NCBI RefSeq assembly: GCF_020497125.1
Contig: NC_059080.1
Span: 45,573,563-45,637,562, forward strand
DNA: 64,000 bases
Direction of reading: 5' to 3'
Source: Mauremys mutica
Lineage: Eukaryota > Chordata > Testudines > Geoemydidae
Shown: one piece after another, positions 11,331 through 21,904 of the stretch
How the letters are laid out: the number at the start of each line of letters is the position of its first letter
Numbering within the stretch: position 1 is the stretch's first letter
The notes under the pieces: generated by a model
Databases searched by the model: none
What the model was told of the DNA's origin: nothing
What the model saw: the letters and a program-made list of their open reading frames with translations, nothing else
Translations under genes and position numbers: made by a program

Positions 11331-11783
11331 CAGGCCTAATAGTCACAACCCCCCAACCCGGTAGCTGCTGTTTGAACATTTTAGGGTCTATTTTGGGGCC
11401 CCATTATTGTCCCTTCATACATGGAGCCTGATTCTCAGCTGGGGTAAATCAGGGCCATCCCACTAAAGTCAGCAGAGATCTGCAGATTCCCATCAGTAGG
11501 GCCTCTGCTTCCCACTGAGTCTGGGTCTCCGTTCACCCCCTCCCCTTCTCCCAGGGTAATGCAGGCCAGTCTCTGCCTGTGTCTTCTATTTTCTCCCAGC
11601 ATGGCTCTTGCCTTTTGCACCTCCTCACTGTCCTCCCAGCCTGATGCACTGGGTGATCCCAGGTCTCCGGTGCAGAGTGCCCACGGTGAGATTTTACCAT
11701 TCCTGGAGACACTGCAATACCAGGTCAATGCATGGGGTGGACAGAGCAAGCTCCTATTTCAAAAATAAAAAAAAATAAAAATT
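11331..11783. other. non-coding stretch, mostly unrecognised
   Basis: At 11423-11490 the phrase 'gcctgattctcagctggggt' resembles one arm of a common amniote palindromic repeat; a related arm appears near 63392. The stretch ends in A-rich sequence next to the U2 pseudogene. Confidence 0.35.
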
Positions 11784-11880
11784 CAAAAATCAAGTTAATA
11801 TACAGTCCTCAAATAAAGGACATATCAGATATTAAACTGATAAGAACAGACACTACACTTCGATCTTAGCTCCAAGGGGT
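11784..11880 (-). pseudogene. U2 snRNA pseudogene, 3'-truncated
   Basis: Read antisense, this matches U2 spliceosomal RNA from about nucleotide 13 to about 110. It includes gctaagatc, the SL-IIa strand 'ctgttcttatcagtttaata' and the following hairpin 'gtccttt...gaggac'. The branch-point-recognition hexamer reads gtagtg instead of gtagta. A base is inserted just upstream (gatcgaagtg rather than gatcaagtg). The first dozen nucleotides are altered and the 3' half of U2 is absent. It is therefore a dead, truncated copy rather than a working snRNA gene. Confidence 0.85.
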
Positions 11881-12197
11881 GTTGTGCTTTGCAGGTGTCT
11901 CTTGCTGGGACAGTGAATACTGAACAATAAATAATGTCACCTTTTTTCAAATCAATGGGTTCTGTGTTCCAGTGCTATTAGCAGCAGATGAACAGAGCAA
12001 GGGCCAATGTTTCCAGATCTGCTAATCAGGCCTAAATCATCCACTCACTTGGCTGGGCCAGAGGAATGATTAAAGTGGCAGAGTTTGATTAAAACCAAGT
12101 TCCTGCTGCTACTCTTTCGGCAGCGCCTAGAGGTCCCAGCAGAGCACAGGCCCTCTCCACCTAGGAAGACAGTCCTTTCCCAAAGAGCTCACAATTT
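11881..12197. other. non-coding stretch with a SINE-tail fragment
   Basis: At about 12127-12196 the text 'gcgcctagaggtcccagcag' and 'aagagctcacaattta' resembles the MIR-like SINE tail. The rest is unrecognised. Confidence 0.4.
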
Positions 12198-12307
12198 AGG
12201 GTGATTTTATAGGGATAGTCCTGATTTTTGAGGCTTTTTCTTATATAGGCACTTATTACCACCAACCCCCTCTCCCGATTTTTCACACTTGCTATCTGGT
12301 CACTCTG
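12198..12307. mobile_element. miniature inverted-repeat element
   Basis: The element runs from agggtgattttatagggata to 'ctatctggtcactctg'. The ends are imperfect inverted repeats, and each half contains a copy of 'gatttttgaggc' or 'cgatttttcacac'. The overall text matches a small turtle element I remember, of unassigned superfamily. Confidence 0.6.
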
Positions 12308-12616
12308 TCACAGTCACACAGACAAAACATGGGTGGGGAAAGACAGAGAGGCTACCCAGTAGGTCTCCTTATCCCATCAGGGGACGTGTTTATCCAGGGA
12401 TCCCAGGAGAGGCACCGGTGTGCTAGGAGAGGGCAGAAGGGGGGGGGGGGTCGGGCATAGTCAGCTGCTGGCTCTTTTACCAGTGAGCTCTTGCCTGGCA
12501 TGTACAGACTGAGGTGTTGGCTTTCAGATCAGAACTAAACCTGATGCTCTGACTGCTTGTGATCCCTAGAGATCCCCAGTGCCCTTTCTCAAGTCGAGGG
12601 GTGTGGGACTGGCCAA
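12308..12616. other. non-coding stretch, nothing recognised
   Basis: It includes a run of 12 or so G at about 12439. No gene was recognised. Confidence 0.4.
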
Positions 12617-12621
12617 TCTGG

Positions 12622-13961
12622 TGTAACGATGCTGCCCTTGGTGGGACACATCTGAGAGTATCAATTCAGGACAAATTGCTTAGAGCAGGGCAGTAACAGC
12701 CCAAGGCTGGAGTTTCTCCACTTCTAAGGCACACCAAATCAGCCAAACAGAGAGGACTTTGGTTTTATCCCACTGGCTAACCATAAGCCATACAAGCAAT
12801 TCCCTTAGACACTCCAGTTTCCCAGTATCACCACCAATGCCACTCATCCTGGGGATGAATGGTTATGAAAACCAATACCCCAGTAAAATAAAAAAGATTG
12901 TCCTGATCCCAAAGGACCAAGCCCCAGACCCAGGTCAATATACAAATCAGATTTTACCCACAAATCTCGCTGTTGCCAATCCTTTAGAATCTAAAATTGA
13001 AAGGTTTATTCATAAAGGGAAAAAGATATAAATGAGAGCTAGAATTGGTTAAATAGAATCAATTACATACAGTAATGGCAAAGTTCTTGGTTCAGGCTTG
13101 TAGCAGCGATAATTTGTACCTGCAGTTTATTCTAAGTCTCTGGAGTACATCCACAGCTGGGCTGGGTCATTCAGTCCTTTGTTCAGAGCTTCAGTTTGTA
13201 GCAAAATTCCTCCAGAGGTCAGAAGCAGGATTGAAGACAAAATGGAGGGGTTTTCAGGGCCTTTTATATTCTCTGCCTGTGGAAGGACCCCTTTTGTTCT
13301 TACTGTGGAAAATCACAGCAGCAAGGTGGAGTCTGGAGTTACATGGGCAAGTCTCATGTCCATGCATGACTCAGTTTGCAGGTGGCAGCCATTGCACACG
13401 TGCTATCTTGAACGTTCCCAGGAAGACGTCTTATGTGGATTGGAGTCTCCCAAGGTCCATTGTTAGTTAAAATTCTTGATTGGGCACTTAATTTTCAACT
13501 TCCTTTCTCAAGAATCAGAGGGGTAGCCGTGTTAGTCTGGATCTGTAAAAGCAGCAAAGAGTCTTGTGGCACCTTATAGACAGACGTTTGGGAGCATGAG
13601 CTTGTGGGTGAATACATGCATCCGACGAAGTGGGTATTCACCCACAAAAGCTCATGCTCCCAAATGTCTGTTAGTCTATAAGGTGCCACAAGACTCTTTG
13701 CTGCTTTCTCAAGAAGCTGACCAAATGCTTCACTAATGCTATTTAGAATCAAACACATTGAGATACAAGTACATAGCCAATATTCATAACTTCAACTACA
13801 AAAATGGTACACACATACAGATAGCATAATCATAACCAGCAAATCATAACCTTTTCATAGACACCTCACACAATAACCCTTTGTACAATATTTGCTGCAA
13901 ATATATAACAGTGGTTGCAACAATGATCTATACGGTCATAGTATATGTCAATAACACCACA
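12622..13961 (-). mobile_element. solo LTR, probably retroviral-type, antisense
   Basis: The element starts tgtaac at 12622 and ends ca at 13961. It is flanked by tctgg (12617-12621) and cctgg (13962-13966), a 4-of-5 target duplication. An antisense polyadenylation signal is present (plus-strand tttatt at about 13004). Without the nested 189-bp insertion and its 12-bp duplication the LTR is about 1.14 kb. No internal coding region flanks it, so it is most simply a recombined solo LTR. The family name is not certain. Confidence 0.7.
13515..13703. mobile_element. foldback element nested in the LTR
   Basis: Two arms of about 70 bp (13545-13612 and 13629-13700) are inverted copies separated by a short spacer (atgcatccgacgaagtggg). 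A single-copy leader ('tcagaggggtagccgtgtta') precedes them. Exact 12-bp duplications ctttctcaagaa lie at 13503-13514 and 13704-13715. A long duplication plus an inverted arrangement is typical of Penelope-like retroelement insertions. The leader matches a very common reptile repeat, but the family assignment is inference. Confidence 0.8.
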
Positions 13962-13966
13962 CCTGG

Positions 13967-14320
13967 TTTGACAATGGCATTCTGAGTCCTTAGAGTCCTC
14001 CCTGCAGCTTGAATTGGGTACAGTGTTCCTCTTCACCTCCTGACGCTGCCTGCTATGCAGCACTGCTATGTGCTGCTCCACAGCTGCTGCCTTCCACCCC
14101 AGAGGTGGCTGCATTCCAAAGGGTGATGGCATATAGTGCTTTGGAATCTGGTAGGATGAAAGCTGGAAATGAAGTGCTTGTTATTCTTATGTTACCCATA
14201 GCGGTGGCAGGAAGGAAGGCAGTCTGTGGGGTAGTGCAGGAATGAGGATGCTGGTAAGGAAGGTCATTCTTAGTGCCTGCCCCTGCTGCCACTGGAGACA
14301 ATGGCAGGATCAGACCCTTA
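13967..14320. other. non-coding stretch, nothing recognised
   Basis: Overlapping open frames occur on both strands without recognisable domains. Confidence 0.4.
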
Positions 14321-14585
14321 GCCTGGGTCTACACTTGCAAGTTGTATTAGCATAGCCATGTTGGTCGGGGTATGAAAACCCAGCCCCCGCCTGACCTAGT
14401 TGTGTTGACCTAAACCTCAGTGTAGACGCAGCTACATCAACGGGGTCAGGGAGGTCTAATGCTGCTTGGGGGAGTGGTTTCCTACACCAACCGAAAAGCT
14501 CCTTCTGCTGGATGGCCTGCATCTGCACTCAAGGGCTGCGCTGAGGTAGCTGTGCCAGCATAGGTGCTCTCGTGTAGACATACCA
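14321..14585. mobile_element. Harbinger-type miniature element
   Basis: The left end reads gcctgggtctacac and the right end, reverse-complemented, reads 'tggtatgtctacac', so the ends share the gtctacac core. The interior of about 230 bp is non-coding. The 3-bp flanks (tta and tag) do not match well, so the exact borders are uncertain. Confidence 0.65.
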
Positions 14586-15630
14586 TAGGCAGGAGTGATT
14601 CAATCACATGTACCCCCTGGAATGCCCTCTGATTCGGGCCTCTGCCCTGACCTCAGTACACAGCCTCCCCCTGCCCTGCCATGCAGTGCTGGTGTGTGGG
14701 GGAAGGGAAGGAAGTGGGAATGGTTGTAGGGCTCCTCTCTAAGCCAAGCGGGAGGGGTTTTTGAGGGGGCCCAGCGGGGTGAAAGGGGAGACATCCTGAA
14801 CCCTGGGGGGTTGTGCTGGTCTCCTCGTGGAGCGCACACCTCAGAGTGCCGGAGCAAGAGCAGCACGCGTCCTGCAAGCATCGTGCCCCGGCGTCTGCGC
14901 TGCCAGGAGGAGGGGGAGATGTGTGTGAGGAGTGAAAGCTGCTGTGCAGGCGCAGGCAGGTAAACACTCCCTCCCTGAGGGATGTGGTGAGGCGGTGTGT
15001 ACTCACCGCCCCCGTGTTCAGACAGCAGATCGAAGACACGATCCGGAAGAGAGAAGTATTTATAGAAACAAGGGCAGGCGAACAAGCAGAGCCCTGAGCC
15101 AGTGCCAGTTCAGTGGCTGGTGATGCCTTGTGCTTTCAGCGAAACCTCTGCTGGCATGTGCCAGCTGCTGACTGAGAATCGGGCCGCCTCCTGTGCCCAC
15201 TGCAGGTCCCCACCAGGGTCGTACAGGGGCCATGCCCTGAAAGTAACACAGGTCAGAGGTTTTCAAGCAGAGTCCCAGAAGTGCTGCGCGCCCATGTCAG
15301 TTACAGTCGGTACCTGCAGCTCTCTCTAATCCTCCCAAGGATCAGGCCCTCGGGCTGGCACTGGGGCTCTCCTTTGATCCCCCCCCATTCCCTGGCAAAG
15401 ATTGTGGTTTGGGATGAAAAGTGCTGTGCAGAGCCCAAAGAGCTCTGTCAGTAAACGGGAGCTCAGACTCGCTACAGGTCGGAGGCTGGGGCGAGGATCC
15501 TGCCTAGGTTTTGAAGGCCGTTGAACTCCTGTGTGCTAGCACGCCAGTGGTAGGTGTGGCCTATGGGCAACACAATACCCAGCTGGAGATGACAGTAAGG
15601 ACGTCAAGCAGGCATTTCTCTGAGAATAAC
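14586..15630. other. non-coding stretch, no gene recognised
   Basis: Antisense open frames of 161 and 128 codons (15085-14600 and 15039-14653) overlap each other in different frames. Neither contains a recognisable domain. I see no RNA gene or clear repeat. Confidence 0.4.
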
Positions 15631-15880
15631 AATGAGGCCTTGTCTACACCAACTGTACTGCCTTAATCCTACTGGTATAGCTAACGTGTCCGACCCCTGG
15701 CGTGGATGCAGTAAGACTAGTATAAAGGTGCTTATACTGGTATTGCTGTTCCCCTAAGGGAAGGGGAGTTAGCTCTACTGGGTAAGGGCACTGGGCCCAC
15801 ACTAGAGATTGTACTGGTGTGTGTAGTTCGGTGAATGATCACCCCCTAACCAGCGTGGTGTAGGGAGACTAGGCCCAGCC
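15631..15880. mobile_element. probable miniature DNA transposon remnant
   Basis: The left end gaggccttgtctacacc matches the start of turtle gtctacac elements, and 'actggtatagctaacg' resembles their interior. The right end is decayed and no duplication was found. Confidence 0.45.
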
Positions 15881-16989
15881 CACACTGCATGACCAGCTGC
15901 TCTCCCAGGGTTGTGTGGGCTCTGGATCTGGGGGTTTGGTTTGGCTGGCTGTGGAATTCAGCAGCGGATCTGGGTGCAGACTCTGACGTTGCAGCAGGTA
16001 CTCTGGGCTCATCACATTGCGTGGCCTGCGGGTGTTTGGTTACAGACTGTGAGCTCAGGATAGTCTAACAGCAGTCTGCAAGTATGCTGTGCAGCACCTT
16101 GCTCTGCTAACATTGATTTAACCTGCTCCCCCTTGGGAAGTAGCTTGGTATTAGTAGCCCTGGTTTCCAGAGGGATATATCAAGACCCAAAGAGATCCAA
16201 GTAAATTGCTGAAAGTTATGTGGTGAATCACAGCAGAACTAGGAATAAACCCAGGAGTCCTGATCTGCATCCCCCTTCTCTTGCAGTATCTTCCTGGGCT
16301 CTCTCCCTCAGCCTGCAGCGTCTATTTTACTAGCCCAGGAGATGTGCAGCCCTAGTGCATTCACAGCGCAGGTCCAGCCCAAGCTGTGAGCAGGGCCAGT
16401 CTTCTCTCACTGCCTTTCTGACATGCCTCCCCTCAACCTGGAGGGACCCTCTGTGGGGCGAGAAGGAGACAGGACTGTCTGTGATCTGTCCTACCCTGGG
16501 CCTCTCTGGTGCTGACTGCAAACCAGGTGGTGGTTAGGAGACAAAGAACTGGACCAAGAGCCTCTTTACTCATGTTGCGTTGGCCCCACACAGACTTCAC
16601 AGGGAAAGGTGATTTCCAATCCCTGTGGCAAGTTATCTCATCATGCTGCTGGCTTGAAGCCCTGCTGGCATTTGGCCTGGAGCTCCCCCGTTCTGTCTGT
16701 GCACCTTTGTCCAGACTGTCAGGCATAGCCAGGCCGCTGGGGTTGGAACAATAGCATCATTCTGGTAATGTCGTGCTGGCAGCCCAGGCTGAGTCCTAAC
16801 CCCCAGCTAGGCCCAGCTGTGGGTGCCAGTGCTAATGGTATGTGTGTGTGTGTGTCTCTGCTGTTGGATGTGGCTGGAGAATCCAAAGGGTTACAGCAAG
16901 AGCAGGACACTGAATGTGGAGCAGGCTGTGCCTGCGATGCTGTTAGGTGCATGTACATTTACTGTGCACAAAGGGACTTGTGTTGGAGA
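15881..16989. other. non-coding stretch with one antisense SINE trace
   Basis: At about 16205-16290 the text 'aataaacccaggagtcctga' resembles an antisense MIR-like SINE. A short GT run lies at about 16840-16855. No gene was recognised. Confidence 0.4.
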
Positions 16990-17190
16990 CAGTGTGGTCT
17001 AGTGGGTAGAGCACTGGACTCAGGTGACCTGGTTCTGCCACTGGCCTGCTGGGTAACCATGGGCAAGTCATTTCCCCTGGCTGTGCCTCAGTTTTCCCAA
17101 TGGTAAATGGGGCTACTGATCCTGACCTTCTTTGCAAAGTGCTCTGAGCTCTACTGATGGAAGTGCCACATGAGAGCTAGAGATTATCAA
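16990..17190 (+). mobile_element. MIR-like SINE, nearly full length
   Basis: The tRNA-like head (gtggtctagtgggtagagca) leads into the core ('gggcaagtcatttcccctgg', 'tgcctcagttttcccaatgg') and then the tail ('tttgcaaagtgctctgagct', 'gagagctagagatta'). This is the standard order for the family. Confidence 0.75.
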
Positions 17191-18338
17191 GATTTGCTTA
17201 ACGTGAGCTCTCCTTGCATGAGTATTAGCCACACGCTCATTACCACTCAGTGTGTCCCTTCTGTACCAACCGCATACACTCTCAGCACCCTCCCCCAGCC
17301 ACCAGGCTGCCCTTGGACTAGGCCTGCCATGCGTCCAAGCAGGAGACACCCCTTTGTTCTGTCTTGCTGGCTGGCCAGGGAAGCTGTTCAGCAAATATGA
17401 TCAGCTCCTTCCGGTGTGTGGGTTTGGTTTTGTTCTCTCACACATAAACTACTTGGGGGGAAAAAGGATCTTAAAAACTTCAGGTGTTTTAAGGAAGTTA
17501 ACAGGACCAATGGGACCCCACTTGCTTTTCCTAAGGAGGAATCGCAGAAGCTAGGTAGGGATGATATCTCCATCTCCCAGGGACTGATCCCTCCAGGAGA
17601 TTTACAGAAGAGCAGGGAGTCCTGACTCCCCAGTCTGCTGCCAAGGGTACTAGGCACATCTTACACCCAGACTTTTTGAAAACAGTGTCCGTTACATCCA
17701 GAAAGATGCTGCCTTGTATTCCTGTCAGGGGCAGCATGGAGCTTGCTTGCTTTTCACTTGCACTTGAGAAAAAGTGGGCATGGCTTTCAGTGAAAGGAGG
17801 GGTGTGGTCAGGACCAAATCCCGCCCTCTATAGGTTGCCTTCCAACAGCCGCAGGGTGGGGAAAACAGTCAACTGAGAAGAAGCAAGTTGGAAGCTGCCC
17901 AGAGCAGCTATAAGGTGCCCATTGCCTACTGGGCACATAGGGGAGCAAAGCAGATGTGGATGCTGCTGCAAAACTGTGAGTGCCCGTGGGAGCTACCCCT
18001 GTAGTACTGGAGGTGCTGGGTGGAGTTCTGTCTGGTGCTTGGGGGTAGGGAGCTGAGCAGAGGACTCTGTCCTGTACCGATGTCTTCATTTTATTGGGCT
18101 GCCTTGTCTCTGACGCACAGAGATTGGTTTTGGAGCTGACGCTTGTGTATGTTCCTCTGTGGCTGGCCTGTCTGACCGATTGTGCAGTATCCCTACACTG
18201 CGTCTCCAAAGGCACGTGCATTGATAACAAACTCACCCCAGAGTTTGCAGGCACACATGTCTGCAACAGCAATGACACTACACGCATAGCCCTATGGTCA
18301 GCACCCATCCACACCCACGTCACTGGAATACTTTGCCT
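17191..18338. other. non-coding stretch, nothing recognised
   Basis: Open frames up to 177 codons (18341-17808, minus) show no domain and overlap frames on the other strand. Confidence 0.4.
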
Positions 18339-18346
18339 CATGTAAC

Positions 18347-19081
18347 CAGGACCGGTGCAAGGATGTTTCGCGCCCTAGGCGAAACTTCCACCTTGCGCCC
18401 TCCCCCCTCCCCGAGCCCTGCGGCAGCTCCCCCCCCGGCCCTGAGGTCCCCCCCCGTGGCAGCTCCCCACCCCCCCCTCTGCTCTGAGGTGCCCCCCCAT
18501 GGCAGCTCCCCACCTCCCCCTAGCATGGGGAGCCGTGTGGCAGCTCCCCACCCTAGCTCACCTCTGCTCCGCCCCCTCCCCAAGCCCTGCGGCAGCTCCC
18601 CCCCGACTGCCCTGAGGCACCTCCCCGGCAGTAGCTCCCCACCCCCCCTCCACCCTGAGGCGCCTCCCCCATGGCAGCTCCCCCACCGCCCGGCCCGGGG
18701 AGCCGTGCGGCAGCTCCCCACCCCAGCTCACCTCTGCTCTGCCTCCTCCCCGAGCACGCTGTCGCTACTCCACTTCTCCCACCTCCCAGGCTTGCAGCGC
18801 CAATCAGCTGTTTGGCACTGCAAGCCTGGGAGGGAGAGAAGCAGAGTGGGGCGGCGTGCTCAGGGGAGGAGGCAGAGCAGAGGTGAGCTGGGGCGGGGAG
18901 TTCCCCTGTGTGCCACCCCCCCCCACTTGCTACAGGCGGCCTTTCCTGCGCCCCCCTGCCCCAGCTCCCTCCGCCTAAATGCAGACGACGACTGGGGCGG
19001 CCAAAGATCCGGTCCCAGCCGAAGAAAATGCCGCCCCCCAAATGCTAGTGCCCGGTCGCCTAATAGGTTGCACCAGCCTTG
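18347..19081. mobile_element. GC-rich non-autonomous hAT element
   Basis: Inverted ends begin caggaccggtgcaaggatg and finish ggttgcaccagccttg. Flanks catgtaac (18339-18346) and catgcagc (19082-19089) agree at 6 of 8 positions, as for an old 8-bp hAT duplication. The interior is very C-rich, with repeats of 'ggcagctccccacc' on the plus strand. This creates long spurious open frames, including 266 codons at 18294-19094. Confidence 0.8.
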
Positions 19082-19089
19082 CATGCAGC

Positions 19090-21505
19090 CGTGACTTACT
19101 AAAACGCTGGTGACTTATGATCTCTCCCTGGCTTCTACATTACTTTCTCATTAGCCACACACCTTGTACTTGTGCACTGCCTGTCTGTCTGCTTCTGCTG
19201 ATACCATCAGCTGCCCATGCTCCTGTGTTAAGCATAACAGAAATCTTTAATAGTCTAACTCACTGCTGTAGCTACAGGGCCCTCCGGGTGGGAGAAGGAG
19301 CTTTTACAGCGTTTTAACGTCTTTAAAAAATGTCCATTATGATCCGCCTGGGCTCTGGCTCTTGGTGTGAGATTTGTGCACACACTGTTCTTTCTCTCCC
19401 ATCCAAATGGTCACCATATTGCCCCCTGCCACACACAAAGTGTAGACATCCCATTACACATGGAGATCAGTGAACACAACGGGCTGAGACAGAGAGAAAT
19501 CAGCTGAAGAATCCCCTAGCCTTGCAAATCTCCACAGGGCCTGAGCCCAGAAAATAGAACCTTGTCTACCTTGGGGTACATGGTCTGTGCTGCAAGAGGC
19601 ATCCAGGAGGACAGACCTAGATTTGGCCTCCTCCTGCAGTCCCTTGAGCCAGCTGGTCTGAAATGAACAAGTGTTTATCATAGCCACAGTCCTTTGTGCT
19701 TCTCTAGCATCCTCCCTCTGAGGAGCTCCGCCTACACTGCAAACTCTAACAAACTGGGCACAAGAGGCTTGTTTAAGGTCACACAAGTAGTTGGGGTCAG
19801 GGCTGGGCATTGAATCTAGGAGTCCTGGCCACCAGCCTCCTGCTGTAACCACAAGACCATCCTCCAGTGAGCCTGGGGGAGCTTTGAATGATTGTCTCCA
19901 CGTTCATTGCTTGTAACTCCCTTTTAGGGCTTGCAAATGAAAACCAGTCCACACCTGCTGCTCTGAGTGGCTAGAGGGTGCTAATGCTCCTCATGTAACC
20001 TTTGAACTTGGTGAATTGGACGGTTCAGGCAGGACTTCCCCTTTCCCACCCCCAAAATACTCTGTAACAGAAATAGCTCTCTCTGAACGCGTGCGTGGTC
20101 AGGGCAGCTGGCTGTGAATTCTCTGTGGTGCTGGATCGTGGGCGCCTGGAACCTCGAGGAAAGCAGAAGTGGCTAGGGAGCATTCAGTGTGCAGAAGGAA
20201 GTTTCACTTCTGTTGGGTTCAAACAGAAAGTGAAGGAGGTGACTTGCTTTGTCACGATGAACATTGATTTTCGGATCAGTCCCTTCGAATTTCCAGGGCG
20301 GGGCTGGGGGGCATGGACGGAGCAATGTGCCATGGGAGATAGTACTGCCACTGCATGGGCTCTACCCGCTCTGTGGGTGCATGGGGGCATGGCCCCAAGC
20401 ACCCAGGCAAGTCTGAATGCAGCCAGGAGGAGGCGCTGATGACCAGTCGTGGTGCTCTGGAGCAATTCCTCTCCCTCTAGGAACCTTGTTCTTGTACTTG
20501 TTTTCTAGGCGTGCTTTGCACGGCTCCCAATTATGGGACATGGAATTGGATCGTCTTGCAGAGCCCTCTGAGATCTGAGTGCCAGCATGGGGCAAGGAGC
20601 AGGCTGCTGCTACCTAAGAGGGATAATGGCACCGATGTGCATGTCCACAGACTGTCCCTCAGGGTGGGAGCAGCCTTACGGCTGGCAGCGGACTCAGACA
20701 GGGCTGCCTCTGGGAATGGGAGATGGCTGGTCACCTAGGCAGTTAGTGGATTGGATTCCATTCACCCAGGGAATGGGGGCGTTATCAAACTCATCGTCCC
20801 GTTGGTCTGTCTGCACAGAATGGACCAGCCCCTCCCAAATCTCCCATCCCAGCAAGTGCTGAATCTGGTGTCAGACCTGGACTGGTTCTTTGGGGGCTTG
20901 CTCCAAAGACCTGGCCTGCGGATGCGGCAGGAGATCCCTCCAGGGCACTGCAGCGGCATCCCTGCCAAGCCTTTGACGCAGTGTGGAAATTAAGCCAGCT
21001 GGAGAATCGAGCAAGTGTGCAGACCTCCCATAGACAGTGATGGCAAAGCCCACACCAGGGCTGCTGCACTAGGGCATGGTGACTGTGGAAGCTGCATCCA
21101 GCCTAGTAGGGTTTAGCCACATGTAGCGATTCCTCAGCTGCCTGCAAGGTGTTGCATGATGGTTGCAAACAGGCAGCATTGTTAGGTAGCCACCTGATGG
21201 TGACAATGTGCCCTTCTTGGCTTGGCTGGGCTAGCAATTCGAGTGTGTCCTTGCACAGCTATGCCACTGCAGCCACACTGCTATTTTTAGCCATGCTACA
21301 GTCACGTCTCAGATTGCAGTGTAGACACACCTGGGTATCAGGGACCAAAGAAAATTGGAATGAATCTGTAGGCTCAGACAGCAGAGTCATCAGTAATGCT
21401 CTGCACATGCAGCAATGAGGAGAGTTCTCAAGGCCTCCCACACCAAAACCTCAGGCCCCCTGTTGCTTGAGTTAAACAACCTCTGTTTGCTGCTAGTGAT
21501 CTAGG
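19090..21505. other. non-coding stretch with one antisense SINE trace
   Basis: At 19790-19862 the text 'gcattgaatctaggagtcct' and 'aaccacaagaccatcctcc' is an antisense MIR-like head. The rest shows overlapping short frames and no recognised gene or repeat. Confidence 0.4.
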
Positions 21506-21513
21506 GTTTAGAA

Positions 21514-21733
21514 CAGTGGTTCTCAAACTTTTGTACTGGTGACCCCTTTCACATAGCAAGTCTCTGTGTGCGACCCCCCCTTATAAATTAAGAACACTTT
21601 TTAATATATTTAACACCATTATAAATGGTGGAGGCAATGTGGGGTTTGGGGTGGAGGCTGACCATTTGTGACCCCCCACGTAATAACCTCGCAACCCCCT
21701 GAGGGGTCCTGACCCCCAGTTTGAGAACCTCTG
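21514..21733. mobile_element. non-autonomous hAT element
   Basis: The ends are cagtggttctcaaac and 'gtttgagaacctctg'. The 8-bp duplication gtttagaa is exact at 21506-21513 and 21734-21741. The 220-bp interior is non-coding. Confidence 0.93.
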
Positions 21734-21904
21734 GTTTAGAACTACTCCAGCCTTGTCTGCATAAGAATGTCTTTTTGGTATAAACCATGGTATGAATTTA
21801 AACCAATGTAGTTCTACCAGTATATCACCTCTAGGGACACTTGTTCTGGTATCGGCGTGGCCTGTTTTCAGCTTAGCTTGTATCACTTGGGAAGGGGTTT
21901 TAAC

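Noticed and set aside
14600..15085. Antisense frame of 161 codons as a host exon
   Set aside because: No recognisable domain, a competing overlapping frame, and no convincing splice sites.
18347..19081. CpG-island-like promoter
   Set aside because: The GC richness is explained by the transposable element and no gene start is nearby.
18294..19094. Open frame of 266 codons, plus strand, Pro/Ser-rich
   Set aside because: It lies almost wholly inside a GC-rich hAT element with repeated ggcagctccccacc wording; frames on the other strand are equally open.
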